A stretch of DNA of 64,000 bases. It comes from Maliibacterium massiliense (GTDB lineage Bacteria; Bacillota; Clostridia; Christensenellales; Maliibacteriaceae). The notes below the pieces were generated by a model. The model ran no database searches. It was not told the DNA's origin and saw only the letters and a list, made by a program, of their open reading frames with translations. Position numbers and translations under genes: made by a program. The stretch covers positions 1,054,001-1,118,000 of the forward strand of contig NZ_LR026983.1 in the NCBI RefSeq assembly GCF_900604345.1. The letters run 5' to 3'. Shown piece after piece: positions 55,914 through 64,000 of this stretch (position 1 is its first letter; each line of letters starts with the position of its first letter).

Positions 55914-57311
55914 TTACGCCGCGTCCGGCGCCTTGGACGCCGGCCTGGCCAGGTTTTTGACCCACTTGCCCGAGCGCAGGCGCAAAAAGCAGGGCACCAC
56001 GCGCAAAAACTCGTCGCTGTAGGCGATCAGATACACGTAGGGCAGCGTCCAGCCCAACCCCAGGCCCACCAAAAAGGCCATGGGTACCGACCAGAGCCAC
56101 ATGCCCGACATCTCCGCGATCAGGCAGAAGCGCGGATCGCCCCCCGCGCGCAGGATGCCCACATAGCCCACCAGGTTGCAATACTTCACGGGCATGAGCA
56201 CTGCCAGCGACGCCAGCGTGGCGTAGGCAAGGTCCCGCGCCTGCGCGGACGCCTTGATGGGCAGGTGGTAGACTACCCCGCGGCCGGCCAGCACCAGCAG
56301 CAGCATCACACTTCCCAGCGCCGCGGCCGCGCCCAGCGAGCGGCGCGCCGCCGCTTTTGCGCCGGGGGCGTTGCCCTCGCCCACGTTTTTGCCCACCAGC
56401 ACCCCGCTTGCGTTGGCCAAGCCGGTGCCCACCACGTGCACCAGCTTATCCACAATGCCCACCAGCGCGATGGCCGTGTACTGCACGATGCCCATGCGAA
56501 TGAACACCACCGAGTACATTGTGGTGCCCAGCGACCAGAGCACCTCGTTTGCAAAGACGGGCAGCGCGCCCTTGAAGTAATGCGCGGCAAAGCGCCCCGA
56601 GGGCCGGGCAAACGCGCTGGGGCGCAGCGCGGCCACGTTGTTCTGCCGCCAGCAGACGAAAAGGATCATCAAAAGCTCCACGCTGTAACCCGCCACCGTG
56701 CCCACGGCCGCGCCCTGCACCCCCATGGCGGGAAAGCCCAGGTGCCCGAAGATCAGCACATAGTTGATCGCCACGTTGACGCTGACGCCCGCCACCGCCG
56801 CCAGCATGGGCAGGCGGGGCGACTCGGTGGCCTTGAGCACCATGCCCAGCGAAAAGGAGAGCGCGTAGAGCATGTAGCCCGGCCCCACAATGCGCAGGTA
56901 CTGCGCGCCGCGGCGCACCACCTCCACCGCCTCGTCCTTGTTGGAGAACAGGCGCAATATGCCCTCGGGCGCGATGAGCACTGCCGCACAGCACAGCGTC
57001 GCGATGGAAAACGAGCATGCCACAGACAGCGTCTTGACGCGGTAGATGCTCTTGAAATCGCGCGCCCCCCAGTACTGGGAGAGATACACCGCTGCGCCGC
57101 TGGAGATGCCGAACATGAAGAGCTGCACCATAAAAGCCAGCTGGTTGCACAGCCCCAGCGCCGCCACCTCCACATCGCCCACGTTTGCGATCATCACGGT
57201 ATCGGCGATGTACATCAGCGCGCCCAGCAGGTTCTGCAGCATGATGGGCGCGGCCAGCAGCGCCAGTTGTCTGTAATACGCGCCGCGCGCGCGCGTCTGC
57301 GGTTCGGTCAC
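55914..57311 (-). CDS. MATE family efflux transporter
   Basis: 465 residues from the GTG at 57311, with GAGGGAG upstream. Twelve hydrophobic spans in two halves, with the MATE openings LLAAPIMLQNLLGAL and ADTVMIANVGDVEVAALG and the second-half AVDKLVHVVGTGLANA-type region (VDKLVHVVGTGLANASGVLVG). It exports drugs or cationic metabolites using Na+ or H+. It is alone between the kinase-fold gene and the GarR-like gene, on the same strand but with its own spacing. Confidence 0.93.
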   Translation of the reverse strand: MTEPQTRARGAYYRQLALLAAPIMLQNLLGALMYIADTVMIANVGDVEVAALGLCNQLAFMVQLFMFGISSGAAVYLSQYWGARDFKSIYRVKTLSVACSFSIATLCCAAVLIAPEGILRLFSNKDEAVEVVRRGAQYLRIVGPGYMLYALSFSLGMVLKATESPRLPMLAAVAGVSVNVAINYVLIFGHLGFPAMGVQGAAVGTVAGYSVELLMILFVCWRQNNVAALRPSAFARPSGRFAAHYFKGALPVFANEVLWSLGTTMYSVVFIRMGIVQYTAIALVGIVDKLVHVVGTGLANASGVLVGKNVGEGNAPGAKAAARRSLGAAAALGSVMLLLVLAGRGVVYHLPIKASAQARDLAYATLASLAVLMPVKYCNLVGYVGILRAGGDPRFCLIAEMSGMWLWSVPMAFLVGLGLGWTLPYVYLIAYSDEFLRVVPCFLRLRSGKWVKNLARPASKAPDAA

Positions 57312-57386
57312 GGTTCAGAAGCTCCCTCATTTTTTCTGTTGCGAAATGGCCCTATCATTGTAGCACGCCCGCTCGGGGTAAGGCAA

Positions 57387-57420
57387 ACGCCGCGCTTGTT
57401 GTTGCAAACAGGCGCGGCGT
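57387..57420 (-). terminator. Terminator of the GarR-like gene
   Basis: ACGCCGCGC pairs with GCGCGGCGT around a 16-base loop, 18 bases after the stop. The T-tract behind it is short, so it may be weak. Confidence 0.45.
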
Positions 57421-57437
57421 CTTTCGCAAAAGCAGGT

Positions 57438-58331
57438 TTATTTTTTGACGGTGACGCCCGCCAATGCCTCGTAATATTGCACCATGGCGCTGTGGTCCAG
57501 CTGCCCCTTGCCCGCCTGGGCAAGGGTTTGGAAGATATGCAGCGCCCGCGTGGTCATATCCTGCGGCAGCGCAAGGGCCTCCATGGTCTCGATGGCATTG
57601 TTCAAATCCTTGATGTGCAGGTCGATCTTAAAGCCGGGCTTGTCGTTGCCCGCCAGCATCATGGGCGCCTTTGCCTCCATGACGGTGGAGCCGGCAAGGC
57701 CGCCGCGAATGGCCTGGAATACCTTCTCGGGGTCCACGCCCGCCTTGGTAGCCATCACCAGCGCTTCGGAAAGCCCCGCGATGTTGCACGCCACGATGAT
57801 CTGATTGGCAAGCTTGGCAGTGTTGCCGCTGCCCACCTCGCCCACCAGCACGGCGGAGGCGCCCATCGTCAGCAGCAGAGGCTTGACCGCCTCAAACTTG
57901 TCCGCAGGGCCGCCCACCATGATGGAGAGCGTGCCGTCGATGGCCTTGGGCTCCCCGCCCGAGACCGGCGCGTCAAAGAACACCACGCCCTTCTGCGCCA
58001 GCGCCGCGCCCACCTCCTTGCTCACCAGCGGGGCGATGGAGGACATGTCGATCACCGTCATGCCTGCCTTGGCGCCCGCAATCACGCCGTGCTCCGTATC
58101 CAGCACGCAGTCTTTGACCTGGGGGCCGTTGGGCACCATGGTGATGACGATATCCACCTGCGCGGCCACCTCTTTGGCGTTGCCCGCCGCCCTGGCGCCG
58201 CATGCCATCAGCGCCTCCACGCTGGGCTGGAAGGGATCGTACACCACCAGCGGATAGCCCGCCTTGATCAGGTTCTTGGCCATGGGCTTGCCCATAATGC
58301 CCAGACCGATAAAGCCAATGGTCGGTTTCAT
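57438..58331 (-). CDS. Beta-hydroxyacid dehydrogenase, tartronate-semialdehyde reductase (GarR)-like
   Basis: 297 residues from the ATG at 58331, with AAGGAGG ten bases upstream. Motifs: FIGLGIMGKPMAKNL (NAD(P) binding), DAPVSGGEPKAIDGTL (substrate loop), the catalytic Lys in GSGNTAKLANQI, and KDLNNAIE. The family reduces tartronate semialdehyde or related 3-hydroxyacids; GarR, GlxR and 3-hydroxyisobutyrate dehydrogenases share these motifs and cannot be separated here. No glycerate or aldarate gene is nearby. Confidence 0.88.
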   Translation of the reverse strand: MKPTIGFIGLGIMGKPMAKNLIKAGYPLVVYDPFQPSVEALMACGARAAGNAKEVAAQVDIVITMVPNGPQVKDCVLDTEHGVIAGAKAGMTVIDMSSIAPLVSKEVGAALAQKGVVFFDAPVSGGEPKAIDGTLSIMVGGPADKFEAVKPLLLTMGASAVLVGEVGSGNTAKLANQIIVACNIAGLSEALVMATKAGVDPEKVFQAIRGGLAGSTVMEAKAPMMLAGNDKPGFKIDLHIKDLNNAIETMEALALPQDMTTRALHIFQTLAQAGKGQLDHSAMVQYYEALAGVTVKK

Positions 58332-58401
58332 ACGCAAATGTCCTCCTTTATGGTCCATGGGATCGTTCTGCCCTTATTGTATACCGCTGCGCGTGCAAAT
58401 A

Positions 58402-59643
58402 TCAAGCGCGCTTCTGCTGCGCCGCCTCTATCTGTGCTGCCGCGATCTGCGCCTCCTCGGCCGCGCGCTGACGCTTGACGATGCCCATCAGCGGGATGCA
58501 GCAGGCAAGGCCTGCGATCAGCATCACTGGCGACATAATCAAAAACGTCATCTTGACGCCGTTGAGCCCCATGCTTGTCAGCCAGTTGGCCAGCTGGCCG
58601 CCCGCCACGTTGAACAGCGCGCGCGCCACGCATGTGCCCACGATGGTGTAGGCCATCTGGCCCGAGGCCTTGAGCGCGTCGGGCACGTGGTTGTTGATGT
58701 ACTCCACCACCGCCACGATCATCGGCACCCAGGAGATGCCCTGCAGAAAGGGCGAGATCATGATCACGACCGGGTTGTTGGTCAGGCCCACGATCAGCCA
58801 GCGCAGCGAGGCCACAAGCGAGCTGCACAGCAGCATCTTGCCGATGCCCCAGCGCTCCATCAGCCGGCGGGAACCCAAATGGAAGGGGATCTCCGAGAGG
58901 GCCAGCAGACAGGTGCCCACCCCCACCATGAAGCGGTTGCCCCCCGCGCCCACCAGGTAGGGGCCGAAGAAGGTGTTGGAAAAGTTGATGCTGCCGTTGA
59001 TAAAGAGCGAGATGATCAGAATCAGCAGCACGTCCTTCTGCTTGAGGATGGGCAGGATTTTGACCTTCTGCCCCTTTCTGCGGTGCCCCTGCACCTTGGG
59101 CAGGCACAGCGCCAGCACCATGCTGACAAGCAGCAGCGTGCAGTAGATGATAAACACCGAATCCATGCTCTTGTTGAGGATCGCGCCGATGCAGATGGAC
59201 ATCGTGGCAAAGCCCAGCGTGCCCACCATGCGGATGGGTGCATAGGACCCCACGTGGTTCTGGTCGATGTACTCCAGCACGATGGTATCTTCCATGGGCA
59301 CGATGCTGTTGTTAAAGGATAAAAACAGCACCATGATCAGGCTATAATACCACATGGCGCTGCCCAGGCTAAAGAGCAGCACCATCAGCGCGCCGCCGAA
59401 GATGATCATCGCAAGCACGGCGTTTTTGCTCTTGGCGCGGTCGCCCACCGCGCCCCAGATGGGCTGGGCAATCAGCCCCGCAAGGGGCGCCAGGCCAAAG
59501 AGCAGTCCAAGCTCTGAGGAGGTCATGCCTTTTTGCGTAAAGTAAAGGGAGAAAAAGTTGTTGTTGATGGCCATGCCCATGAACGTGACAAAAAAATAGA
59601 CGTAAAAGATCTTGGGCATGCGTTTGCGCTCTTGCCAAAGCAT
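58402..59643 (-). CDS. MFS transporter, second of a tandem pair
   Basis: 413 residues with AAAGGAGAG before the ATG. Twelve spans; IFYVYFFVTFMGMAINNNFFSLYFTQKGM opens it (read in two parts, residues 11-39), with AGLIAQPIWGAVGDRAKSKN as the conserved loop 2-3 motif. It resembles nucleoside:H+ symporter and LacY-type sugar carriers of the 12-span MFS. It is the closest relative of the gene at 59739-60947, sharing the signature GxxPLAGLIxQPIWGxVxD and HRRKGQKVKILP in the central loop, so a local duplication is plain. Confidence 0.9.
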   Translation of the reverse strand: MLWQERKRMPKIFYVYFFVTFMGMAINNNFFSLYFTQKGMTSSELGLLFGLAPLAGLIAQPIWGAVGDRAKSKNAVLAMIIFGGALMVLLFSLGSAMWYYSLIMVLFLSFNNSIVPMEDTIVLEYIDQNHVGSYAPIRMVGTLGFATMSICIGAILNKSMDSVFIIYCTLLLVSMVLALCLPKVQGHRRKGQKVKILPILKQKDVLLILIISLFINGSINFSNTFFGPYLVGAGGNRFMVGVGTCLLALSEIPFHLGSRRLMERWGIGKMLLCSSLVASLRWLIVGLTNNPVVIMISPFLQGISWVPMIVAVVEYINNHVPDALKASGQMAYTIVGTCVARALFNVAGGQLANWLTSMGLNGVKMTFLIMSPVMLIAGLACCIPLMGIVKRQRAAEEAQIAAAQIEAAQQKRA

Positions 59644-59738
59644 GTGGAAAGGTCTCTCCTTTGTGTGCGCGTGCGCACTGGCGCGCGCGAAATTTATACC
59701 ACCGAAAAACGCGTGTTTTTTCGGTCACATACATATCA

Positions 59739-60947
59739 TCAGGCGGGGATATCCGCGGCCTGCTGCTCGGCTGCGCGGCGCTTTTTAATCAGGCGCATCA
59801 GGGGGATGCCCAGCGCAAAAGCCGCAAGCAGCGATATCGGCGTCATCCACAAAAAGGTGAGCCGCAGCCCGTCCAGACCCGCGCCGTTGAATCCCTGCAC
59901 CACCACGCCCCCGATCATGTTGCCCAGCACGCGCGAGAGGTTGGTACCGATGATGGTAAACGCCATCTGGCCCGAGGCCTTTAAGGGGGCGGGCATGTGG
60001 CTGTTGATGTACTCCACCACACAAACGATCAGCGGCACCAGCGTAAAGCCGTGCAGCATGGGGGAGAGCATCAAAAACACCGGGTTGGGGAACACGCCCA
60101 TCAGCAGCCAGCGCACCGCCTGCACCAGCGCGGCGATCAGCAGATATTTGCCGATGCCCCAGGTATGCATCCAGCGCCGCGCCAGGTAATGGAACGGCAC
60201 CTCGGAGACGGCCTGCAGGCAGCTGGCCACCCCGATCATGAACTTATTCCCCCCGCACTGCACCACGTACGGCCCAAAGAACGTGTAATACACCGCCATG
60301 GTGCCGTAGAGCAGCAGTGCGATGAGGATGATCAGCAGCATCTCCGGCTCCTTGAGAATGGGCAGAATTTTGACCTTCTGCCCCTTTCTGCGGTACCCGC
60401 GCACCCTGGGCAGGCGCAGGGCCATGAGCATGGTGCCCACCAGCAGCACAAAGTAGGTGATAAAGATGGCGTCGCTGTAGCGGTTGAGAATCCAGCCCAC
60501 GATCACCGACATCACCGCAAAGCCCATCGTGCCCCACATGCGGATGGGGCCGTACGCCCCGCCGCGCTGGCTGATGTAATCCAGCGTGATGGTGTCCTGC
60601 AGCGGCACCAGGCAGTTGTTAAACGATGTAAAGACGATGAGCATTACGCTCATGAAGAGGAAGGACTTGCTCATGCCGAAGAACAGCACCACCACCGCGG
60701 TGCAGCCCGCCACAATGGCGAGCACCACGTTTTTGCTGCCCGAGGCGTCCGCAACGCGGCCCCAGATGGGCTGGGAGATCAGGCCGATGAGGGGGGCCAG
60801 GCCAAAGAGCATGCCCACCTGCGCGGCGTCCATGCCCGCCTGGGTAAAATACAGCGAGAAGAAGCTGGAGTAGATCGACATGCCCATGAACATGACGAAA
60901 TAATAGATGTTAAACGCCCTGGGCGTCTTTTCGCGCTGTGTCTGCAT
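59739..60947 (-). CDS. MFS transporter, first of a tandem pair
   Basis: 402 residues from the ATG at 60947 (MQTQREKTPRAFN), with GAGG about eleven bases upstream. Twelve spans. Shared wording with its neighbour: FMGMSIYSSFFSLYFTQAG, GLISQPIWGRVADASGSKN, and RRKGQKVKILPILKEPEM in the long central loop. The substrate is unknown; the pair may serve two related sugars or nucleosides. The frame extends 47 codons upstream over the hairpin at 60999 without a start signal. Confidence 0.9.
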   Translation of the reverse strand: MQTQREKTPRAFNIYYFVMFMGMSIYSSFFSLYFTQAGMDAAQVGMLFGLAPLIGLISQPIWGRVADASGSKNVVLAIVAGCTAVVVLFFGMSKSFLFMSVMLIVFTSFNNCLVPLQDTITLDYISQRGGAYGPIRMWGTMGFAVMSVIVGWILNRYSDAIFITYFVLLVGTMLMALRLPRVRGYRRKGQKVKILPILKEPEMLLIILIALLLYGTMAVYYTFFGPYVVQCGGNKFMIGVASCLQAVSEVPFHYLARRWMHTWGIGKYLLIAALVQAVRWLLMGVFPNPVFLMLSPMLHGFTLVPLIVCVVEYINSHMPAPLKASGQMAFTIIGTNLSRVLGNMIGGVVVQGFNGAGLDGLRLTFLWMTPISLLAAFALGIPLMRLIKKRRAAEQQAADIPA

Positions 60948-60998
60948 AGGCGTGTACCTCTTCCCCACAGTAAGGTTGTCGCGTGCGCACAATGTGAA

Positions 60999-61027
60999 GC
61001 TCCGCATTCGGCGAGGAATTGCGGAGC
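60999..61027 (-). terminator. Hairpin after the small membrane protein gene, weak terminator
   Basis: GCTCCGCA/TGCGGAGC stem with a 13-base loop, followed by only a few T residues. It lies between the small membrane protein and the first MFS gene. Confidence 0.35.
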
Positions 61028-61053
61028 GGACAGGGACGATCGGTATGCGGTTT

Positions 61054-61248
61054 TTAGATGGCCAGGAAAACGCCCACCTCAATGGCAAGCAGCACGCTGA
61101 TGATCAGCAAAAAGATGCACATCGGCTTGCCGAAGCGGGTCTTGCGTCCCTTGCGCATGCGGCCCAGGTTGATGATGGCGCCGCCCATGGCGAGCACCGC
61201 CACGATCAAGCCCACAGCGATGGCAATGTAACGAAAGGTTGTCATCAT
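61054..61248 (-). CDS. Small two-span membrane protein
   Basis: 64 residues: spans near 7-27 and 45-63 joined by a basic loop (NLGRMRKGRKTRFGKP). GGAGATC precedes the ATG. The positive loop predicts cytoplasmic position for it. Family unknown. Confidence 0.65.
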   Translation of the reverse strand: MMTTFRYIAIAVGLIVAVLAMGGAIINLGRMRKGRKTRFGKPMCIFLLIISVLLAIEVGVFLAI

Positions 61249-61329
61249 AACAGTTGATCTCCTTTATACAGGCGCCTTGCGCGCATTTGCACGGCAGTAG
61301 CCGCGCAAAAACGAACGCCTCTTTGTGCG

Positions 61330-62493
61330 TCAGTCGACGGGTTCGTCCAGAAAAGCCAGCGGATCCTTTTCGTCGGGGGCCTCCCCGCGCACCGCCATAT
61401 GCGCCCCCGGCATTGAGGCGATCACCTCGCCGTCCAGCTTGATGTGCACCACCGGCTGCAGCGCCTCCTGCGGCGCGTCGTCCTCTTCATCAGGCAGCGC
61501 AACGACCTCAAAGTCCTCCTCGGGCATCTCCACGGTCTCAAAGCCGTCTTCCTCGTCGTCCAGCTGCACTGCCAGGGCAGGCGCCGCCTCCAGCACGGCG
61601 ACATCCCCTTCGGGCGGCAGCGCCGCTTCCTCATCGGGCAGCACCACCAGCTCGTAATCGCCGTCGTCGTCGTCATCGTCCAGCGTGACCACCAGCGGCT
61701 CGTCCACATCGTCGCCCTGCAGCATCTCCAGCGCGCGCGCCCCCCGGTCCTGTCCGGACGCCGGCGGCGCCTCCACCCCTTGCGTATCCTCCAGCGCCAG
61801 CGCGCCGGGCAAATCCTCGGTGCGCGCCTGTTTGCGCCTGGGCGCCTGCGTCTGCTCCTTATCCACATCGCCGCTGCGGAAGATGCAGCCGCTGGTGTTC
61901 TCCAGCGCCAGCTCAATGACGTCGGGGTACATGAAGTCGATGATCATCTCATCGGCGTTCTCCAGCGTGACCACCACCTCGCACAGGTGGCACACCGTGT
62001 TGAAGAACCCATCCACATTGTGGCAGTGAATGCGCTTGAGCCGGCTGACCAGGCGGCTGAAGTCCTCGCAGCCCAGCACGTTGAACGCGGCGGGGCGGTA
62101 GGTGCGGTAATCCTGGCGGGTGGGGGTGTGGCCCAGCTGCATCTCGCTGTCGAGCGCCTGCAGCTGCCGGGGCGAGAGATCCTCAAAGCGGTCCACCGAC
62201 AGCGCCGGCGAGAGGGGGTAAAACACCACAAACTGCTCGCCGCCCACCAGCTTGTGCGCGCCCAGCGGCAGCACCGCCGCCGGCGCGGGCATGCTCTCCA
62301 CCCGCTTTTTGCCGCGCACGACAAAAAACTCGTACAAATCGTAAAACTGTGCAAGATTGCGGTGCACCTGGCGGATGAACCCCAGCGCAATGCGCGAAGA
62401 GGCGCCCCCCTGCGCATCACGCGCGGCGAATTTTTGCTGGACGCGGATGGCACATTGTTTGTTCCCCCGCTCCACCACGAGATTGCGTTGCAT
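61330..62493 (-). CDS. Uncharacterised protein with an acidic C-terminal half
   Basis: 387 residues. The first 220 look folded, mixed helix and strand, with no recognised motif (VERGNKQCAIRVQQ, FYDLYEFFVVRGKKR, IHCHNVDGFFNTVCHLCEVVVTL). The last 165 are strongly acidic and low-complexity (TLDDDDDDGDYELVVLPDEE and similar), with short repeats of the type EE(D)(D/G)FE(T/V)V(E/A)(M/L)P, likely disordered. No signal peptide or span. A role as a protein-binding or scaffold protein is only a guess. A pair of 20-base direct repeats lies just upstream at 62517-62584. Confidence 0.65.
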   Translation of the reverse strand: MQRNLVVERGNKQCAIRVQQKFAARDAQGGASSRIALGFIRQVHRNLAQFYDLYEFFVVRGKKRVESMPAPAAVLPLGAHKLVGGEQFVVFYPLSPALSVDRFEDLSPRQLQALDSEMQLGHTPTRQDYRTYRPAAFNVLGCEDFSRLVSRLKRIHCHNVDGFFNTVCHLCEVVVTLENADEMIIDFMYPDVIELALENTSGCIFRSGDVDKEQTQAPRRKQARTEDLPGALALEDTQGVEAPPASGQDRGARALEMLQGDDVDEPLVVTLDDDDDDGDYELVVLPDEEAALPPEGDVAVLEAAPALAVQLDDEEDGFETVEMPEEDFEVVALPDEEDDAPQEALQPVVHIKLDGEVIASMPGAHMAVRGEAPDEKDPLAFLDEPVD

Positions 62494-62516
62494 GTCTGAT
62501 CCTCAACTTCTCTTTA

Positions 62517-62584
62517 TAACAAAGTATGCCGGCAAACAGGCGATGTCCTAAACACGATTTATTGTAACAAACTATGCGGGCAAA
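62517..62584. repeat. Direct repeat pair upstream of the acidic protein gene
   Basis: TAACAAAGTATGCCGGCAAA (62517-62536) and TAACAAACTATGCGGGCAAA (62565-62584) match in 18 of 20 positions with 48 bases from start to start. Read on the minus strand each contains a -10-like end (TTGTTATAAA and TTGTTACAAT), so this may be a duplicated promoter or a double binding site for a regulator of the gene starting at 62493. Confidence 0.45.
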
Positions 62585-62611
62585 TGGAAGGGGGCAGCCG
62601 AGAAAGCCGCG

Positions 62612-63340
62612 TCACCACCGCGCCACCGCGGGCCGCCCGTAGCGTTCCTCCTCGGGCAGCTTGAGCAGGGCCTCCTGCACAAAGCGGTACAGGGGGGTGG
62701 CCAGGCGGAACCCCTCCAGCACGTCGCCGAGCAGCTGGGGCGTAAACAGCCGCGCCTCGGCGGGGCGCTCATGCTCCACAAAGAAGGATTTCTTCTTCAT
62801 CCATTCCAGCAGCACCCCCTGCGCGCCCGCACACTCGTGCGGCAGGCGCTTGTAATCGTTGCCATGCAGCGTGTAATGCGCCGCAAACGCCGGGTCCTCC
62901 ACAATCTGCGCAAACACGCCGGGGCGCGAGGCGATGTGCCTGCGGATGGCGCCCTGCTGCGCGGGTGTGGCGTTGTAGAAGCCCAGCCCCCAGTCATAGC
63001 TCTCCGGATAGATGCTGAAGTAGAAACTGCACGTCTCCCCGATGCCCGTGCCCGTCTTGCGGAAGGACAGCCACATATGGTCGCGGTAGGGGCTCTTATC
63101 GTGCGAAAAACGCGTGTCCCGGCGGATGCGCGACACCACGCGTGTGGCGCGGGTGTCGATCTCCTCGTCCACCTCCAGCGCGTAGGGCGCAAGGTCCGCG
63201 GCCAGCGCCTGCATGGGGCGCAGCACCGCGCGCTCATACTGCGCGTGATTCTCCAGGAAAAAGCTGCGGTCGTTGTTAAAGGCGATCGCCATCAAAAAGT
63301 CCAGCGTCTCCGGCGAAAAGCCCTGAAAATGCTGTGCCAC
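62612..63340 (-). CDS. DUF2461 family protein
   Basis: 242 residues. The family pattern is clear: FSPETLDFLMAIAFNNDR(S)FF at the start, then RIRRDTRFSHDKSPYRDHMW, the SFYFSIYP and GLGFYNATPAQ region and KRLPHECAGA near the end. DUF2461 proteins occur widely and have no established biochemical role. Single gene, preceded by GAGGGGGAACGCGAC. Confidence 0.88.
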   Translation of the reverse strand: MAQHFQGFSPETLDFLMAIAFNNDRSFFLENHAQYERAVLRPMQALAADLAPYALEVDEEIDTRATRVVSRIRRDTRFSHDKSPYRDHMWLSFRKTGTGIGETCSFYFSIYPESYDWGLGFYNATPAQQGAIRRHIASRPGVFAQIVEDPAFAAHYTLHGNDYKRLPHECAGAQGVLLEWMKKKSFFVEHERPAEARLFTPQLLGDVLEGFRLATPLYRFVQEALLKLPEEERYGRPAVARW

Positions 63341-63408
63341 GTCGCGTTCCCCCTCGCTTTCTTTCCTTCATTATACCCGCACCGCGTGCGCGCCTGCAAA
63401 CAAGGAAA

Positions 63409-63432
63409 AACGCACAGGCGCGCCTGTGCGTT
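63409..63432 (-). terminator. Terminator of the repeat-protein gene at the window edge
   Basis: AACGCACAGGCG and its complement form a perfect 24-base palindrome; on the minus strand TTTTCC follows. Confidence 0.6.
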
Positions 63433-63440
63433 GATCAAGC

Positions 63441-64000
63441 TCACTGGTCGTCATCCGGGCGCTGCGGGCGCCGCACCGGATGGGGCGGCCGCTGTGCGGG
63501 ACGCTGCCCCTGCGTGGGACGCTGTCCCTGCGGGGGGCGCTGTCCCTGCGGTGGGTGCTGCGCGGGATTGGCGGGGCGCTGCGGGCGTAGCACCGGGCGC
63601 TGCGGCGCCTGGCCGTAGCCCTCCTGCGGTCGGCGCACGGAGCGCTGCGGCGCCTGGTCGTACCCTTCCTCGGGCCGGCGCGCGGAGCGCTGCGGCGCCT
63701 GGTCGTACCCTTCCTGCGGCCGGCGCGCGGGGCGCTGCGGCGCCTGGTCGTACCCTTCCTGCGGCCGGCGCGCGGGGCGCTGCGGCGCCTGGTCGTAGCC
63801 CTCCTGCGGGCGCCGCGCCGGGCGCTGCGGCGCCTGATCGTACCCCGCCTGCGGCCGGCGCGCCCGCTCGCGCGCATAGGCGGCCTCATCGTCGGGCATC
63901 ACACGGCGGATGCGCAGGGTGTCGCCCACCTGCGTCACCTGGGTGCGGGGCGCGGGCGCCTGCGGCTGCCGGCGCACGCTGCGCGGCGCGCGCGGGCCGT
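63441..64000 (-). CDS. Partial protein with six tandem 15-residue repeats (5' end outside the window)
   Basis: Only the C-terminal part is inside: about 186 residues; the frame is open to the window edge. A lead of some 45 residues (VGDTLRIRRVMPDDEAAY) precedes six consecutive units RRPQ(E/A)GYDQAPQRPA at 63591-63860 on the minus strand (45 bases each) with only few substitutions, then a Pro/Gln/Arg-rich tail ending DDDQ with four more short QGQRP-type steps. The composition (Arg, Pro, Gln, Gly, Tyr) is that of a disordered, strongly basic tail, as on cell-division or membrane-bound proteins of Bacillota. The N-terminal domain, which would name it, is missing. Confidence 0.6.
   Translation of the reverse strand, partial: GPRAPRSVRRQPQAPAPRTQVTQVGDTLRIRRVMPDDEAAYARERARRPQAGYDQAPQRPARRPQEGYDQAPQRPARRPQEGYDQAPQRPARRPQEGYDQAPQRSARRPEEGYDQAPQRSVRRPQEGYGQAPQRPVLRPQRPANPAQHPPQGQRPPQGQRPTQGQRPAQRPPHPVRRPQRPDDDQ
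63591..63860 (-). repeat. 45-base coding tandem repeat, six copies
   Basis: Six 45-base units inside the partial gene, nearly identical at DNA level (centre of each: CGCCTGGTCGTACCCTTCC on the plus strand). Perfect phase with the reading frame and near identity suggest expansion by slippage or recombination. Confidence 0.85.

Noticed and set aside
54822..58478. A 1218-codon plus-strand frame
   Set aside because: It lies antisense to four well-supported genes (kinase-fold, MATE, GarR-like and the small membrane protein). High GC removes stop codons from the opposite strand; the protein has no family pattern.
63591..63860. CRISPR-like array
   Set aside because: The 45-base repeats are contiguous without unique spacers and in phase with an open frame, so they are a coding tandem repeat.

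Overview
The window looks like one chromosomal stretch of an anaerobic, high-GC, low-oxygen-adapted Bacillota (class Clostridia-like). The evidence is a one-piece pyruvate:ferredoxin oxidoreductase, a complete HPr/enzyme I/fructose-type PTS with the regulatory Ser46 of HPr, a pyruvate kinase with the extra C-terminal PEP-utiliser domain typical of Bacillota, AGGAGG ribosome binding sites before most genes, and many strong hairpin-plus-T-run terminators. No integrase, transposase, phage gene or CRISPR array was seen. The lineage call is an inference from gene content.

Layout. 0-4 kb: a 2-hydroxyacid dehydrogenase and a secreted GH25 lysozyme with four LysM domains, divergent from an ECF-type sigma factor and its membrane-anchored partner. 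4-12.5 kb: a sugar-PTS island, with ptsH-ptsI on the minus strand and, facing away, a PRD regulator, EIIA, EIIB, EIIC, a class II aldolase and an (alpha/alpha)6-like protein. 12.5-17 kb: nagB-nagA and a CtpE-like P-type ATPase. 17-24 kb: tRNA-Ser(GGA) and tRNA-Arg(CCT), each followed by degenerate copies of a hairpin-rich repeat; a decayed lipoprotein gene; an alpha/beta hydrolase; a BFD-like [2Fe-2S] protein; an FMN-binding lipoprotein beside apbE; and a zinc-ribbon membrane protein.

24.3-30.3 kb: the most unusual part, six consecutive paralogous PfkB/ribokinase-family kinases in one minus-strand operon, divergent from a Gfo/Idh/MocA oxidoreductase and an AT-richer glycosyltransferase. 32.8-47 kb, all minus strand: a lipoprotein, pyruvate kinase, a deoC-SDR pair, a MarR-controlled heterodimeric ABC exporter, and a hisC-punA-DUF4153-pdp operon. 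punA, pdp and deoC (in two operons) form a nucleoside salvage route feeding deoxyribose and ribose phosphates into glycolysis, and pyruvate kinase plus nifJ (47.4-50.9 kb) continue to pyruvate and acetyl-CoA.

51-64 kb: an old-yellow-enzyme-type reductase, a PHP phosphatase, a protein with about 20% cysteine, a small cluster with an amino-acid-kinase-fold protein and a DUF6506 protein, a MATE exporter, a GarR-like dehydrogenase, two tandem MFS paralogues, an acidic-tailed unknown protein, a DUF2461 protein and, at the window edge, a partial protein with six tandem 15-residue repeats.

Start codons were chosen by ribosome binding site and homology pattern; several open frames extend further upstream, and those extensions are treated as non-coding. 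Promoters and terminators are read by eye from hexamers, spacing and hairpins. Family names come from recognised motifs, not from a database search.
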